DNA of 64,000 nucleotides, taken from Thunnus maccoyii (Eukaryota > Chordata > Actinopteri > Scombriformes > Scombridae). The notes beneath the pieces were generated by a model, which searched no databases, had not been told where the DNA came from, and saw only the letters and a list, made by a program, of their open reading frames with translations. The position numbers and the translations under genes were made by a program. Of this stretch, positions 13,923 to 33,300 are shown one piece after another. The DNA lies in NCBI RefSeq assembly GCF_910596095.1, contig NC_056539.1:13960501-14024500 (forward strand), in the 5' to 3' direction. Within the stretch, counting starts at the first letter, position 1. The number at the start of each line of letters is the position of its first letter.

Positions 13923-16230
13923 TAGTGTGAATGCATGGCTGTGATTATTATCCCTGTAACCTGTCACCCTCAGGTGCAGACCCACCCTGTGCTCCAGTGT
14001 ACCCTGCAGCTGCTCCTGTCTATATCGGCTGTTTTAGTGAAAAACATCGAACCTCAAGTCATTTGTCAGGTATGCTGTTAGTTTCACAGTTCACAATAAA
14101 TACACAAAGAATGTAGAATACCTCTGTTGACTGTTGTTGTGTGTCCCAGGCTCTGTCGTGTGTGGATGCTCTGGTGTCTCAGAAGTGTGCAGATCAGCTG
14201 CTGTTGGCTGCTCTGGAGTTCCTTGCTTCTCTGGGGACGATCTCGGTCCCTCCTGACAGCCAGGTACTGAAACCAAATGGTCACTAAAGAGGATTTTTAC
14301 TTCCCTAGCCTCTTGCACTACTGACTAATGGTCTATTGAGGAAAATTGTTTTACTGATGTCTGATGACCCACAAGTGAGTAAAAAACAAAACACGTTACG
14401 TTCTAAAGCTCAAATAAATGCCCACATCTCAGCACAACCCTATGGGAAAGTGCCACATTGCTGGATTTGGTGTGAGTGCAGCCTTACATGTAACCTAGGT
14501 GTATGAACAGTACTGAAACAAAGTTTACTTTGTTTCACCATCATATTACAATTATTAATCTTACATAGTCACAAACAGATACATTACCTCATTGCTATGC
14601 ATCCTGCAAACAGCTGTGTTTAAAAAAGCAAAATAGTATTGAATATAAGTTGCGTCTTTCTTTCACTCGCACACACTAGCCAAGATTTTACAATGTGAGG
14701 CAGTGGCGCTCATGGGAAATGCTTACTTTGGGTATTTTCAACATCTGATGTGCATTTGTCAACATTTTTACATTTTATAAACTAAATGAATAAAATTGAA
14801 TTATCAGTAAGTGTTTTCACTGAATTCTGAAGTGTACAGTGGAAATAAAATATCTATTTTCCTTCTTGTTCAACTGTTTGATCCCACAGAGTCAAATTCT
14901 GCCAAGACTGAGTAGCCTGTTTGGAGTTCTGCTGGCTGACAAGTCCTGGCTGCTGAATCAGCACGCCCTGGAGGCATTTTCTCAGTTTGCAGAGGTGTGG
15001 CTAGAACTTCATAGGTATTGCTAATGTTACACCTGTAGCCCTATGAACTGTTGATATATTAACATAGACTTATTGTGTCCTTTTGGCATTTAAGATAACA
15101 AACCATGAAGAGGTAATCTCCCAGAGTTTGTGTGTAGAGGAAACCAAGACCAAAGTGGTGAATTATCTGAGCAAGGTAAGAGATGCCAACACATTGTAAT
15201 GAAGGTTTATCTAAGATAAAACAGAAGAATGTGAACAAGTCCATGTTTTTTTTTTTGTAGACTGTTCTTCTACAGGAAGATGTCAAGTCACGGCTAGAGA
15301 GGCTCAAGCTGGAAATGCCGGTTATTGAGCAACACAATGAAAGGCTGGAAAAAAACAAAGCAAATGTTTCCAACAAACCAGCGGCTGAAGTGGTTGCTGA
15401 TTCGGAGGTAAGTAGTGTCCCTGCTTCACATTTATACTGTCCAAGCTGGTGAGTATGACTGTGTTCAAACCCACCACATGAACAGGAGGGAGGGTATATG
15501 GCATCATATGAAGCAGGGAATTCTGGAGGATGATTATATTGATTATTATTTTATATCATTTGATTTGATAGTTAACAGTGAAGAAATCACTTAAAAAGTA
15601 AAAAAAAGGAATAAAAAAGGGATAACATGATTGAAGTCCCTGGCCACAAACCAGACATCATGGTTTCCAGTGGGGTTGAAATTGTGCTTTTTGGTTGGAA
15701 CCCCACTTTTGGTCGGTGGTTTCTATTGCCCAAATATACTGTATATTATAGTAAATAGTATTTCCCTAAGCTCAGTCTAAACTTCCCCTAACAGTATCAA
15801 GAGTTCTATAAAGTATTTATTTATTTCATTTAGTGTATTTATTTAACAAAATACTTCAGTAAAAACTTAGTTAATCCTATTTCTCCTGCTCAGCATGTCA
15901 AATTTTTATTTGTACAAGACATGTCTCATGTGATGTGAAATACAATCATGTTATGTAAGCAAGAATTTGATTCATGAAAAGATTGATATTTTTCTCCCGG
16001 TTATTATTCCTCCTCCTCAGCCATACCCTAAGAGAGCTCGGCAGGAGACTAGTGCAGAAGAGGAGTACAGCCGCTACATCCAGACAGCTGAGAGTGCTTT
16101 GAAAGCCCTTCAGGCTCTCACTGAGGGCAAAGCCAAAACTACTGAACCACCTCCACAGTGGCTGGAACCCAGACTACAGGAGCTGCAGACCCTTATAACC
16201 CACATCAGAGTAGCCAGCCAAACAACCTAA
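2980..16230 (+). CDS. firrm: FIGNL1-interacting regulator of recombination and mitosis (C1orf112 orthologue)
   Basis: FIRRM stabilises the AAA ATPase FIGNL1; together they remove RAD51 from DNA during recombination, crosslink repair and mitosis (known for the family). Coding exons: 2980-3075, 4601-4640, 4735-4823, 5080-5184, 5867-6007, 6515-6677, 6983-7067, 7228-7366, 7839-7928, 8044-8108, 8225-8373, 9264-9393, 9552-9738, 10438-10520, 10768-10819, 11660-11749, 12510-12695, 13721-13840, 13974-14069, 14150-14263, 14890-14994, 15095-15175, 15261-15407, 16021-16230. All phases join, giving about 920 residues (human 853). Matches to human, recalled from memory, include QELKSVLPKL, IHSLLDICSVIS, HANTWKF, KQSLKYQS, ADKSWLLNQHALEAFSQFAE and PYPKRARQE. 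The protein looks helical and belongs to the DUF4487 family; no catalytic motif is visible. The start is the only Met in frame with exon 1. Intron 1 is AT-AC (see separate entry); all others are GT-AG. Symbol confidence is high. Confidence 0.95.
3352..3990. repeat. long inverted repeat (foldback) in firrm intron 1
   Basis: The left arm (about 3352-3648) and the right arm (about 3690-3990, reverse complement) pair over nearly 300 bases with scattered differences. For example, CTGTGTTCAACTTGCTTGA at about 3383 pairs with TCAAACAAGTTGAACACAG at about 3933. CCCCTACTGCATCTCT at about 3598 pairs with AGAGATGCAGTAGGGG at about 3747. Between the arms lies a short (GGAT)n tract. The right arm carries a poly-T expansion at 3849-3872. 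It has no transposase and no clear target duplication. Confidence 0.8.
3647..3682. repeat. (GGAT)n/(GATG)n microsatellite
   Basis: Short imperfect tetranucleotide tract forming the loop of the surrounding inverted repeat. Confidence 0.7.
8374..9263 (+). other. firrm: firrm intron 11
   Basis: 890 bases of AT-rich intron with GT and AG ends. No repeat or nested gene recognised. Confidence 0.5.
9748..9787. repeat. (CA)n microsatellite beside a firrm 5' splice site
   Basis: About 20 CA units. The tract begins nine bases downstream of the exon 13 donor (GTGAGC at 9739). Confidence 0.95.
11750..12509 (+). other. firrm: firrm intron 16 with a possible retroposon tail
   Basis: Mostly featureless. 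The part near 12080-12135 (TTTTATTTTATTAG, then GTTGACTGGGACC) resembles, in reverse, the A-rich 3' tail of a fish LINE. The match is weak and the boundaries cannot be fixed. Confidence 0.3.
12696..13720 (+). other. firrm: firrm intron 17
   Basis: 1025-base intron with poly-T runs at 12899-12923. No gene or known element recognised. Confidence 0.5.
13850..13918. repeat. (CA)n microsatellite in short firrm intron 18
   Basis: Imperfect (CA)n with a few AAAC interruptions. It starts nine bases after the exon 18 donor (GTGAGA at 13841) and fills about half of a 133-base intron. Confidence 0.95.
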
Positions 16231-16400
16231 CCTTGTTTTGTAGCCCAGATTATTTACTTTATGTGTAGAAAAACTATTTAATCACAGTCTGGGTCTGTGA
16301 AAGTATGTATACCCTTTACTGCTGCTGAGAATAGTTCTTCACTTTTTAAAACTATTGTCAGTTTTGATTGATGTTTTTCATTAAATGTGTTTTGAATACA
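16231..16400 (+). terminator. firrm: firrm 3' UTR and polyadenylation signal
   Basis: After the TAA at 16228-16230 there is an ATTAAA at 16380-16385, a common variant poly(A) signal, followed by T- and GT-rich sequence from about 16405. This implies a short 3' UTR of about 170 bases. Confidence 0.6.
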
Positions 16401-16609
16401 AAGTATTGTGTATTTGTTTTCATTTAGCAGTAAGTCATTCGGGAATATTCATACATTCATACAAAGATATTGCTGTATTTAGCAAGTGGACGCTTTTCTG
16501 TTTGTTTGGTAAAAAAATTCCCCTGAATAGTTGCTGTCTGTAGCCCTAAACAACTGCAATTACTTCAGATAAGAGCTACAAAATGTCTAATGAAACAGAA
16601 TGGGATCAT

Positions 16610-17201
16610 ATTTGATACAGTAAAATCTTTTATTTCACCAGCAAACGAAAAGCTACTAATAAATTATGTAATCTTTATTTCACATTCATTCAAAGTGCAA
16701 GCCTTCTGTAAATCAAACCTGACACATTTTGGTGTCTTACCAAAAAGTGTACCTTGATCTTAATGCCAGTAGTGATGTTGGCACATTTAAAAGAAATTTA
16801 GAGAAGCAAATGAAAACAGGATGACATTCACCTCTGGATGAGGATGACAATCCTTATTCATCTTGAGGTGAGCAGTATCAGTTGGCAAACAATTACGAAT
16901 GGCTTCATTTATGTCCAAGTCTAGTACCATCTGATAAGCATCCAGTTCAAAAGCAATTCATCTCGATGATTAAAAACTGATGATAAAAGTCTGGGAACCA
17001 ACAGAATAGGATATAAAAAGTCTGTGGTGGTCTCTGTCATTATCATTCTTACTGCATCATGTTGTATGTAGGAGCAACCATCAGTTTACGGGCTGTCAGT
17101 GAAATGGTGCTTCCAGAGGTGGTACATCTGGAGGATACGAGTGTTCCAGTAGTCAAGTCTTAAACTTGTTGCTCCAGATGAGATAGACAGCTAAAATGTC
17201 A
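16610..17201 (-). terminator. scyl3: scyl3 3' UTR with poly(A) signals
   Basis: Read on the minus strand, sequence downstream of the scyl3 stop (17202-17204) contains AATAAA at 16674-16679 and again at 16629-16634. Either could end the transcript, leaving only about 200-250 bases between the 3' ends of scyl3 and firrm. Confidence 0.5.
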
Positions 17202-24813
<7,612 letters not shown>

Positions 24814-24838
24814 GGCCGCGCTTGGTCCCCCTCCGGAC

Positions 24839-25100
24839 CTACGAGGGGACAGACAGGCGTAAAAACACTCAAGCCTAACGTCGATATGTGACAGTGCGAG
24901 AATGTCAGTCGTTAAACAAGCAAATATAAACGCTCGTTATCGAGTGACGTGGACATACTGATACCTGTTCACTGCACTGGATGTATCGCCCCTGAGAGAA
25001 GTTAGCTGGTGTTGTTAGTTTCCTAGCTGGCTAACCTCGGCGATACGTTAGCCAGCTCGTCATTGCTATGCTTCTCTATAGCACTTCCGCCTCCAAACAA
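24839..25100 (-). promoter_or_regulatory. scyl3: scyl3 5' region with a probable non-coding first exon
   Basis: On the minus strand an acceptor (TCGTAG at about 24844-24839) lies 25 bases before the ATG. A donor-like GAACAG followed by GTATCAG at 24964 lies upstream. This suggests a short 5' UTR intron (24839-24964) and a non-coding exon from 24965 to about 25090. No TATA box is visible. Confidence 0.45.
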
Positions 25101-26400
25101 TCATGCTAAACGCAGTGTTGCACAAAATTATCCAACTGAATTTACAGAACTGTCAAACAGGTAGTTTATTGGTAATGAATCCCTGTTCACTGCTTGTCAA
25201 ATCAACGATGCTAACGTGGAGAGCGAAAGCTGCTGTAAACACGGACTCTTCCGGTTAAAGAAGAAACCAAAGCGCATAATGGGACTGTAATATTTTCATG
25301 ACTATTAGAAATATGCCAGTGAGGAGCATTTTCGTAAGATTTTGAGAAATGGTTTCATTCTTTAATTGTTTTAATATCACTTGAGCATAAGATGCTATAC
25401 TAACCGGTCTAATTGTGCGTTTTAAAATTAGTCAAAACCAGAAATACCCCTGTTCTCAGTGCTAATGGTTGCGACTAGAGTGGTGCGAGATAACGCAGGT
25501 ACTGCATGCGAGCGAGTTAAGGTGACTGCCATATGGCCTTAAAATACCTCGATGGTGGCAACTTACTTAAACTGCAAAGAGAACATAACATGAGCATCAC
25601 CTTACTTACTAAAATTAGACAACCCTCGTATGTATATGTGTATCTATATATCTCGGGATCAATGACTACAAATCAAATCCATGCCTCGCTTGTGGCAGGC
25701 CACAATCCAAGCAGTCGCAATATGTGAACATACTGTAGGGGCATATTTTGAAACACTGTCCAGTTTGTTTACAATAAGAATAATGTAAGCATGATCTCTC
25801 AAGATTTTTTTTTTGTTTTTTTTTTTTTTGCCTGTTTTGTATTGATTTATGTATTGTATTGATTTATCTGCTTGTGTAAACCTGGTTGTGTGTCATACCA
25901 TGTCATACATGTGAAATGTTACACAATGTCACATGAAATGTTACATAGAACAACACCAAATTTCTACATTTAATTTGATGTTTTATGTTTGTGTCTTATG
26001 TGTATATTGATGGAGGTAACATTAACGAGTTATTAATAAAAACTACATTGATAATCTTTATTTCTGTATTGGTGGTGTGTGACTCAGTGATAAAGGGACT
26101 TGAAGCACTGAAATCGTATTTTTTTGTCTTTTTACTTTGTTTTATTGTACTTTTTATTCCACTGAAATACATTTTGTTTATCTTCATTGCATTTGCATTG
26201 CAAAGCACTTTGAAATGCCTCTGTGTCTGAAAAGTGCCAATAAATACCTTGACTGACAATCACTTACAAAAGATGCCATCTGAAGTAGAGAGCATGTCTC
26301 CAAATCTGACTGTATTACCATACTGTCATATACATTAAAATATGTATCATATAGAAATTACATATACATAAAAGCAATCAACAAATCCTTTTATGGAGGT
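25101..26400. other. intergenic region between head-to-head scyl3 and lpxn
   Basis: No exon was recognised. It contains a poly-T stretch (25807-25830) and, at its right side, the LINE tail listed separately. The spacing (about 1.5 kb between start sites) is too wide for a classical bidirectional promoter. Confidence 0.4.
26100..26255 (+). mobile_element. LINE 3'-end remnant (L2/Rex1-like tail)
   Basis: The stretch AAGCACTTTGAAATGCCTCT, then TGAAAAGTGCCAATAAATAC, matches the typical 3' end of fish L2-like LINEs (a GCACTTTG...AAAGTGCTATATAAATAAA hairpin tail). T-rich sequence upstream is consistent. No coding part is preserved. Confidence 0.6.
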
Positions 26401-26554
26401 AGGATAAGACTTAACAAGTAGGGCTAAAAAAGTTTTTATCGCACCTGCACTGTTCAGAAACTATTCTTGGTTTCCGTTTTGTCAGGAAACAGCAACATTT
26501 CATATTAAGTATGGCAAGCTCTAAATTCAGTAACAAATGAAGACAAACCAGCCA

Positions 26555-26563
26555 GAGGAAGTG
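26555..26563 (+). promoter_or_regulatory. lpxn: ETS/PU.1-like site upstream of lpxn
   Basis: GAGGAAGTG, about 110 bases before the first lpxn ATG, matches the PU.1/ETS core GAGGAAGT. Leupaxin is mainly a leukocyte protein in mammals, so a myeloid ETS site would fit. This rests on a single short motif. Confidence 0.3.
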
Positions 26564-26627
26564 ACGGTTTTGATCAGAAGAGAAATTTGGTTGGTTACCT
26601 AAGTAACTAAACAGCAGCAAAAAACAC

Positions 26628-27377
26628 ACACTCACACTCGAGTAGATTTATAGAGCAGGAAGCAACATGGATGAGCTTGGTAAGACAACTTTCTCTAATG
26701 TTTTAAACTCTTAATCATCATCGAACTGATCAGTGACCAGACATATGGAAGGATGATTGTAATTTTAAAACATTCAGTGCAAGGTCCTATGATTTACAAT
26801 GTAGGAAATAGATGTGAAAAGACATATTGCTCATGGAATATGATTACAGTGTGTATATACAGTATACACCAAGTGCGGTACAGCATACAGTATATAACTA
26901 TATTATAGACCGTATTATAGTATTAATATTATAGACTGTAATACAGTCAATGTAACTAATTAATACATTTTTTACACTGTCTTATTACATTCATTGGGTC
27001 TTACACTCACACTCGAGTAGATTTATAGAGCAGGAAGCAACATGGATGAGCTTGGTAAGACAACTTTCTCTAACGTTTTAAACTCTTAATCATCATCGAA
27101 CTGATCAGTGACCAGACATATGGAAGGATGATTGTAATTTTAAAACATTCAGTGCAAGGTCCTATGATTTACAATGTAGAAAATAGATGTGAAAAGACAT
27201 ATTGCTCATGGAATATGATTACAGTGTGTATATACAGTATACACCAAGTACGGTACAGCATACAGTATATAACTATATTATAGACCGTATTATAGTATTA
27301 ATATTAAAGACTGTAATACAGTCAATGTAACTAATTAATACATTTTTTACACTGTCTTATTACATTCATTGGGTCTT
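26628..27377 (+). repeat. direct tandem duplication of lpxn exon 1 (2 x 375 bases)
   Basis: Unit 1 is 26628-27002 and unit 2 is 27003-27377. They differ at about four positions by eye. Each holds the end of the 5' UTR, the ATG, the 13 coding bases of exon 1, the donor GTAAGA and the first part of intron 1. Confidence 0.95.
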
Positions 27378-30300
27378 AGTTTTGTTTTATTCTATTTTCA
27401 GTTGCACTGAATAGTTTGTAAACTGTACTGCCATTTTTCCAGGACTCTTGGAAAAAAAATCCTGGTAAAATAAAGGTTAAACAAATCATCATCAGAATGC
27501 ACAACTTACTTACAAGAAATACAACAATTTCTTTTGATCATACTGTGTTCTAAAAATAAGAGGACACAGATACACTCTAAGATGTCATGACATGGAAAGA
27601 CATAGACCATACAACTGTCAAAAACAACAGAGCCAAAAGCTGATTTTCTTGTCTTTTTTTAACCTTCATGTTGTCTACTTACCTATAAAAGAATGTATTC
27701 ATGACAACATCTTCACATTTTCTTAGATATGTGGGTTTACATTGTGTGAAGGAGAGAGTAAAATTCTAGGTAATATTTGTCACCCAAGTCTTGCAACATT
27801 ATTGCAAGTTTCACTTCTGCAATGTGTCATGCCAATACTTCCTGAGGAAACTGCATGAAGCAACCTCAGACTGATCTGCTTGTATTTTCTTCTATACCTT
27901 GAGGTGCATTTTATCTCACTTCACATGTAATATTACATGACACCTAAATGAAACACATCCTTTGGTTAAATAGTAAATGTCCAAAAAGAAGAAGAAGAAG
28001 CGCTGTAGTGATTGTTTTTGTGTATACTGTATACACGCCTGCCTGCAAGTGTATTAATGTTTATATGTATGGTCAGATGATTTGTAGTCTGTATCTTGCC
28101 ACAGATTTGCTGTTGGAAGAGCTGGCTGTAACATCAGCTGTTTCAGCAAGCATTGATGAGAACAGGAGCGGTGACCCAGCTTCTAAGGAGGTGAGGACAA
28201 AGCCACAAAAATTACAAGTTTACACTATACCATAACTACCTTTATTATCACCTATTTCAGTTGTAGTTCAACCTGAAATCATTTCTCAACCAACCAGTTA
28301 ACAAGTTAACGTCTGCATTTGGGAACTTGGGAAATACCATAATTTTAACAAACACAATTTCTTCATCAGATGATCAAATCCACTCTTAATCTTGGTACTT
28401 CCATCACCACAACTATATATATAGAATATTTTGGCTGTGTGTCCACAGGTGCCAGGTGGAGTTTATGCTGGACTTACAAAGAAAGGAAACGACTCTGTCA
28501 CCTCAAATGTCTACAGGTTAACCACAAACTTATGGCTCTTTTTTGACTTCTGATTCACATTATCTTTGTGTCAACTGTGTAGAAGAAACAGGAAATGACT
28601 TGAAATTCATTGCACAGTGTTTCAAAGTTATCATGTATCTAAAGATCTTACTGACTTCCTGTTATTACTTGTTTGCTGTTTTATGGGTTGTATTTCAGAT
28701 AATTTTTTCGCATCACACAGTTGCAAAACCACCGCGGATTATGCTCAGAGACACAGTTCAGCTTGGAAAAACAACCTCAAACTGTTCCCTCAAAATTAAT
28801 TTGTACAATAGTCATAGTTAGTGTCCTCTGAGGTTTATTTTTGAATATGAGATATCATGCTTCACCTTTTTATTTGCCTCTCTCTGGGTTTTAGTGATCT
28901 GCCAGCTCCTGTGGCAGCTCCTGTGCACCCTGACTCACCCACTAAGGAGCTGGATTCCGTATTGCAAGAACTGATGGGTCTGGCACAAGGGGTCAGTACA
29001 GTGTCTGCATATGCATGGTCCAGAATGATTGAAAATTGAAAATTGAATATTCTCAATTAAGCACTAGTCCTGTATGTTTAAGAATTATGCATGTGGGGTT
29101 AGGGTTAGGGTTAGGGTTAGGGTAAAACAGTGGGCATGCAGTCACGACACTGAAAATAACCAGCTTCAACAACAGAGGGCAGCATTGTTCTAAAGTCGAA
29201 ATTGCACAACCCCAGTGACAGAAGTTCAGCATAAGAACATTATTAGGCACTGACCTTTAAATATATCTGTGCTTATAATTTGTATCATCCTTTAGGATCG
29301 AGAGTCTTCATCGACCCCACCACCACTAACACAAAAACAGTCAGTAAAAAAGAAGAGAGAAGGTGGACAACAGGAGAACAAGGAGAGCAGCAGCTCAGCG
29401 GATTCAGATGCGAAGGCCTCCAGCAAAAAAAAAGATGCTATAGACGACCTGCTAGGAGGGCTGAGCTCTGACTTGGAAAAGATTGGTGTCCGTACGACAA
29501 CCAAGGGCCACTGTGCTTCCTGCAACAAATGCATCGTAGGAAAGGTACACTGTTAAGTCACATAAAACACAACAACATTGAAATCAGTGTGTTGTAGATA
29601 GAAATCTGGAGAAATGCAAAGGACAAAGGGAAGGACAGGTAAAAACTTCCTGTTCTTGTACTAATTTTGTTTCCTATTCTCCAGATGATCACAGCGTTGG
29701 GTGAAGTGTGGCATCCTGAACACTTTGTGTGTGTGGTGTGTAAGACCGAGCTGGCCACCACAGGCTTCTTTGAGAGAGAAGGACAGCCGTACTGTGACAA
29801 AGACTACCAACAGCTCTTCTCTCCTCGTTGTGCCTATTGCAAAGGGCCCATTGTGCAGGTGAGAAGGGGTCGGTTCATCTGTTATATATTTGTCATATCA
29901 TGGCTACGGTAAAACAAAAATAAGATAAAAATTAGATTTTACAAACAATTATCTCCAGATAAGGGGAAAAGATTTTAAAAAATTGTAAAAATTTTTATGT
30001 ACTTGTAGGATACTATGTATGTACATGTTTTCATTTTTTTCTCCTCTCATTATACTTTTATAGCTATACCTAAATGCCACATCACTATGAATTCAGCTAT
30101 CTCTTTTCTGATTTGCCCTATATTACATCCATTCATTTACACAATAATCTTTTGAAGATTGGATGATGACACACAGTTGTATGTAGTTAATTTTTCTAGA
30201 TGTATCCCACATGTCATATTAATAGATAAAACACAAAACCATACTGGGATTTTGCAGACTTATGCTGTAGACCGAAGTCATTAATCAGAAACTAATGCAA

Positions 30301-33300
30301 CTTCTCCTACTGTAATGATTCACTTCATGCGGTTCGCAATCCACATTTTTGTGCTTCCTGACATATGAATATGTGAGATGAGACAAACTTTACTAATCCC
30401 CAAAGGAAGTCGAAAACATGATGTCAGTTTTTTTCTATTTCTGGCTACCAGAACATCCTGACAGCCCTGGACCAGACCTGGCATCCAGAGCACTTCTTCT
30501 GTACACACTGTGGAGGCCGGTTTGGACCTGATGGTAAGAAGAAGCTTGTGCAGTCATTTCTCTCCACTGGAGACCACAACTTGTATTGTATTGTATTGTA
30601 TGTTATGTATTTTCACTCGGAATGTATCTTCTACCTGCCCCAGGTTTCCTAGAGAAGGATGGGAAGCCATATTGTTGCAAGGACTTTTACCACCTCTTTG
30701 CTCCTAAGTGCGCAGGCTGTGGGGAGTCAGTGAAGGAGAACTACCTGACTGCTGCCAATGGCACCTGGCATTCAGAGTGCTTCGTCTGCGCGGTGAGCCC
30801 CTTACCTCAGACCACACACACGGCCCTGGCTCGCATACAAGTCTGGGAATAAATGAGAAAGATACCCACACATTTGCTTTATTTGCAACATTTTGACCAC
30901 AAGGTTGATGGAAACCTTATGCCTGATGAATACGCTCCGGTCGAAATGATGCAAATAAATCAAAGAAACCATATTCCTCAATGTGGGTATCTTTTATATC
31001 TCTTCAAACCTACTTCTGTACGCAGCATCTGCTCAAAAATGGTTCAATGTGCAGCTCTGCTTTACTCGGCTGTGAGCGATTGTTAAACATGAAATATTCT
31101 CAGTACAGATGTTCTGAAATAAGATAGCAACTTCAAAAGAAGATGTTTCTTGACTGAAAATACAATGTTCATAAACTTGAACACAAAACACATAAAATAA
31201 ATAGCTTTTAACACCAACCACTCAAAATTACATGAATACATTTAAGATGAACAACAACAATGACTACCGCACCCAGTCATTACTGTCTTATGCCATCACA
31301 ACAAGCAACATAACTTAAACGTTGTTTTATAAGGAGCAGTTATTATCAGCCAGGCCAGAATTTTACCCTTGACCCTTGGTAGCCTAAATCTAACTCCAGA
31401 GGGCAGGAGGTCAAACACTCCATAAAGAGGATGAAGTGGACACTCAAGCCTTTTTAATCAGCCTGCTGCTATAAATAGATGTTCATACAATTTAGCACCT
31501 TTGATCTTTCTGCTCACCCTCCCTATGCTGTGCTGCAGCCCGTTCTTGACAACAGTGGAGAGATTTCCATACCATGAAATGTTAGAAAATATGATGACAG
31601 GCACAACCTTACGGTTATAGAAGAGAGTGATTACCTCTCTAGAAACCTGAGATGAGTTGAGGTTCTTCTGGAGGAACAGTTGATGAGATTTTTGCAGACT
31701 TCATTATTCTCATAAAAAGTCAGCTGATTAATATTAGAGAAACTCTTGACTCTACTTTGCTTTAATTACACTTTGAATGAGAACATGTGCAGTATAATTT
31801 TGAGGTTCATTACATTTTAAGAAACAATTGTCACCAACAGTGAACAAAACAGACCTTTCATAGTGGACGTTTTGTTTTGTCAGACACAGGTGTTACTAAT
31901 GTCATTATTAATGGCTGACTTCCATTCAGGTGTTCTTGTGCCAGGGCCCATGGTGTTGGTGGCTCACTGACATGGATTATTGGCACATGTAAATGGTGCA
32001 AAGCCATTGCTAATGTTAAGAATTACACCTGTGCTTTTACTACTATGACATGTCAAAATGTCTGCCAAAACAAAGGTCTGCAATCAACTACAGGGTCATG
32101 TGTAGCATCATGCCTGTATTATGATACATTAAAGGTATCAGACCAATTCAGATTATGTTCCAACAGTTATAAATTGATCGTTGACAGAAACAGCTATGAC
32201 ACTTAGCTTTCTCTTCCATCCTGTGTCTAACCTCATAACATATTGAGAGACTGTGCCAGTGATTTTACATGTTGTAGTATGTCTCTAAAGATTATGATTA
32301 TGTAGCATTACTTTAAATTACAGTTTACCATTTTGCAAAACATTAGACAGGATTATAGATTCATTTCCTACCTGCAAGATAGGCTTTGGTTTAGTTTCTT
32401 TTCAGCAGATTATCAATTCACAGAAATTTGAAACTTGGAAAGTTAGATTATCATTGCATTGGAATGTTTGAATGAATCAGATGTTTGAGAGTCAGCTTCT
32501 GAACAAACCACTGAATGAACAAAACTAATGTTCCCTTATAGACAGTTTTTACAGCAGACATTTTGACTGTCATAGCTGAAGAGTAGACACTGGAGTAATG
32601 AATAATATTAATAAAAACTTCATTGCATCTTGGTTTGTCGCATGGCCTTGGTCTCACAGGCTCACTGGTCTTGCCTCTTTGGGACACATAAAATGCCAAA
32701 TAGACATTGTTAATTTCATTAGTTCCACATGTCCTTTTCCTTCTGGGACAAGTCAGAATATCTGCCACAAAAAAAGTCTATTGCTTGTTTTACAAGTTTG
32801 TTTTGACAAGGATAATAGTTTGTTACCCCAACTACAAATATCTGATGTCTGTATATTTTTGAAAGCATCATCAAGGATAATGTGACAATTTCCAATTGAT
32901 TAACTAATTTAAGAAGTTTCAAATCTCTGTAATTGATTTTCATACTAAAAATGGAAACAAATGGAAGCTAGAAAATCAATAAATAAAACTATCTTTTGAA
33001 AATGATCAGCATTATACATGAGTATAAAGTTAAGGGGTTAGAACATGCAAAATCACTGGAATGGTCCTTTAAAAGCAGATTTTACTCAATATCCTTCCTT
33101 CTCCATGTTACTGTTTCTAACTTTTTTTCTGCCTCTCTTTATCCTCTCTACTCTCTTTTATCTTTTCCCCACATCCCTTCACCCATCCCTCTCTTTTGTT
33201 CTCATATCCAGGACTGCCTGAAGCCCTTCACTGATGGCTGTTTCATGGAGCTGGATGGTCGACCCCTCTGCTCACTGCACTTCCACTCCCGGCAGGGCAC

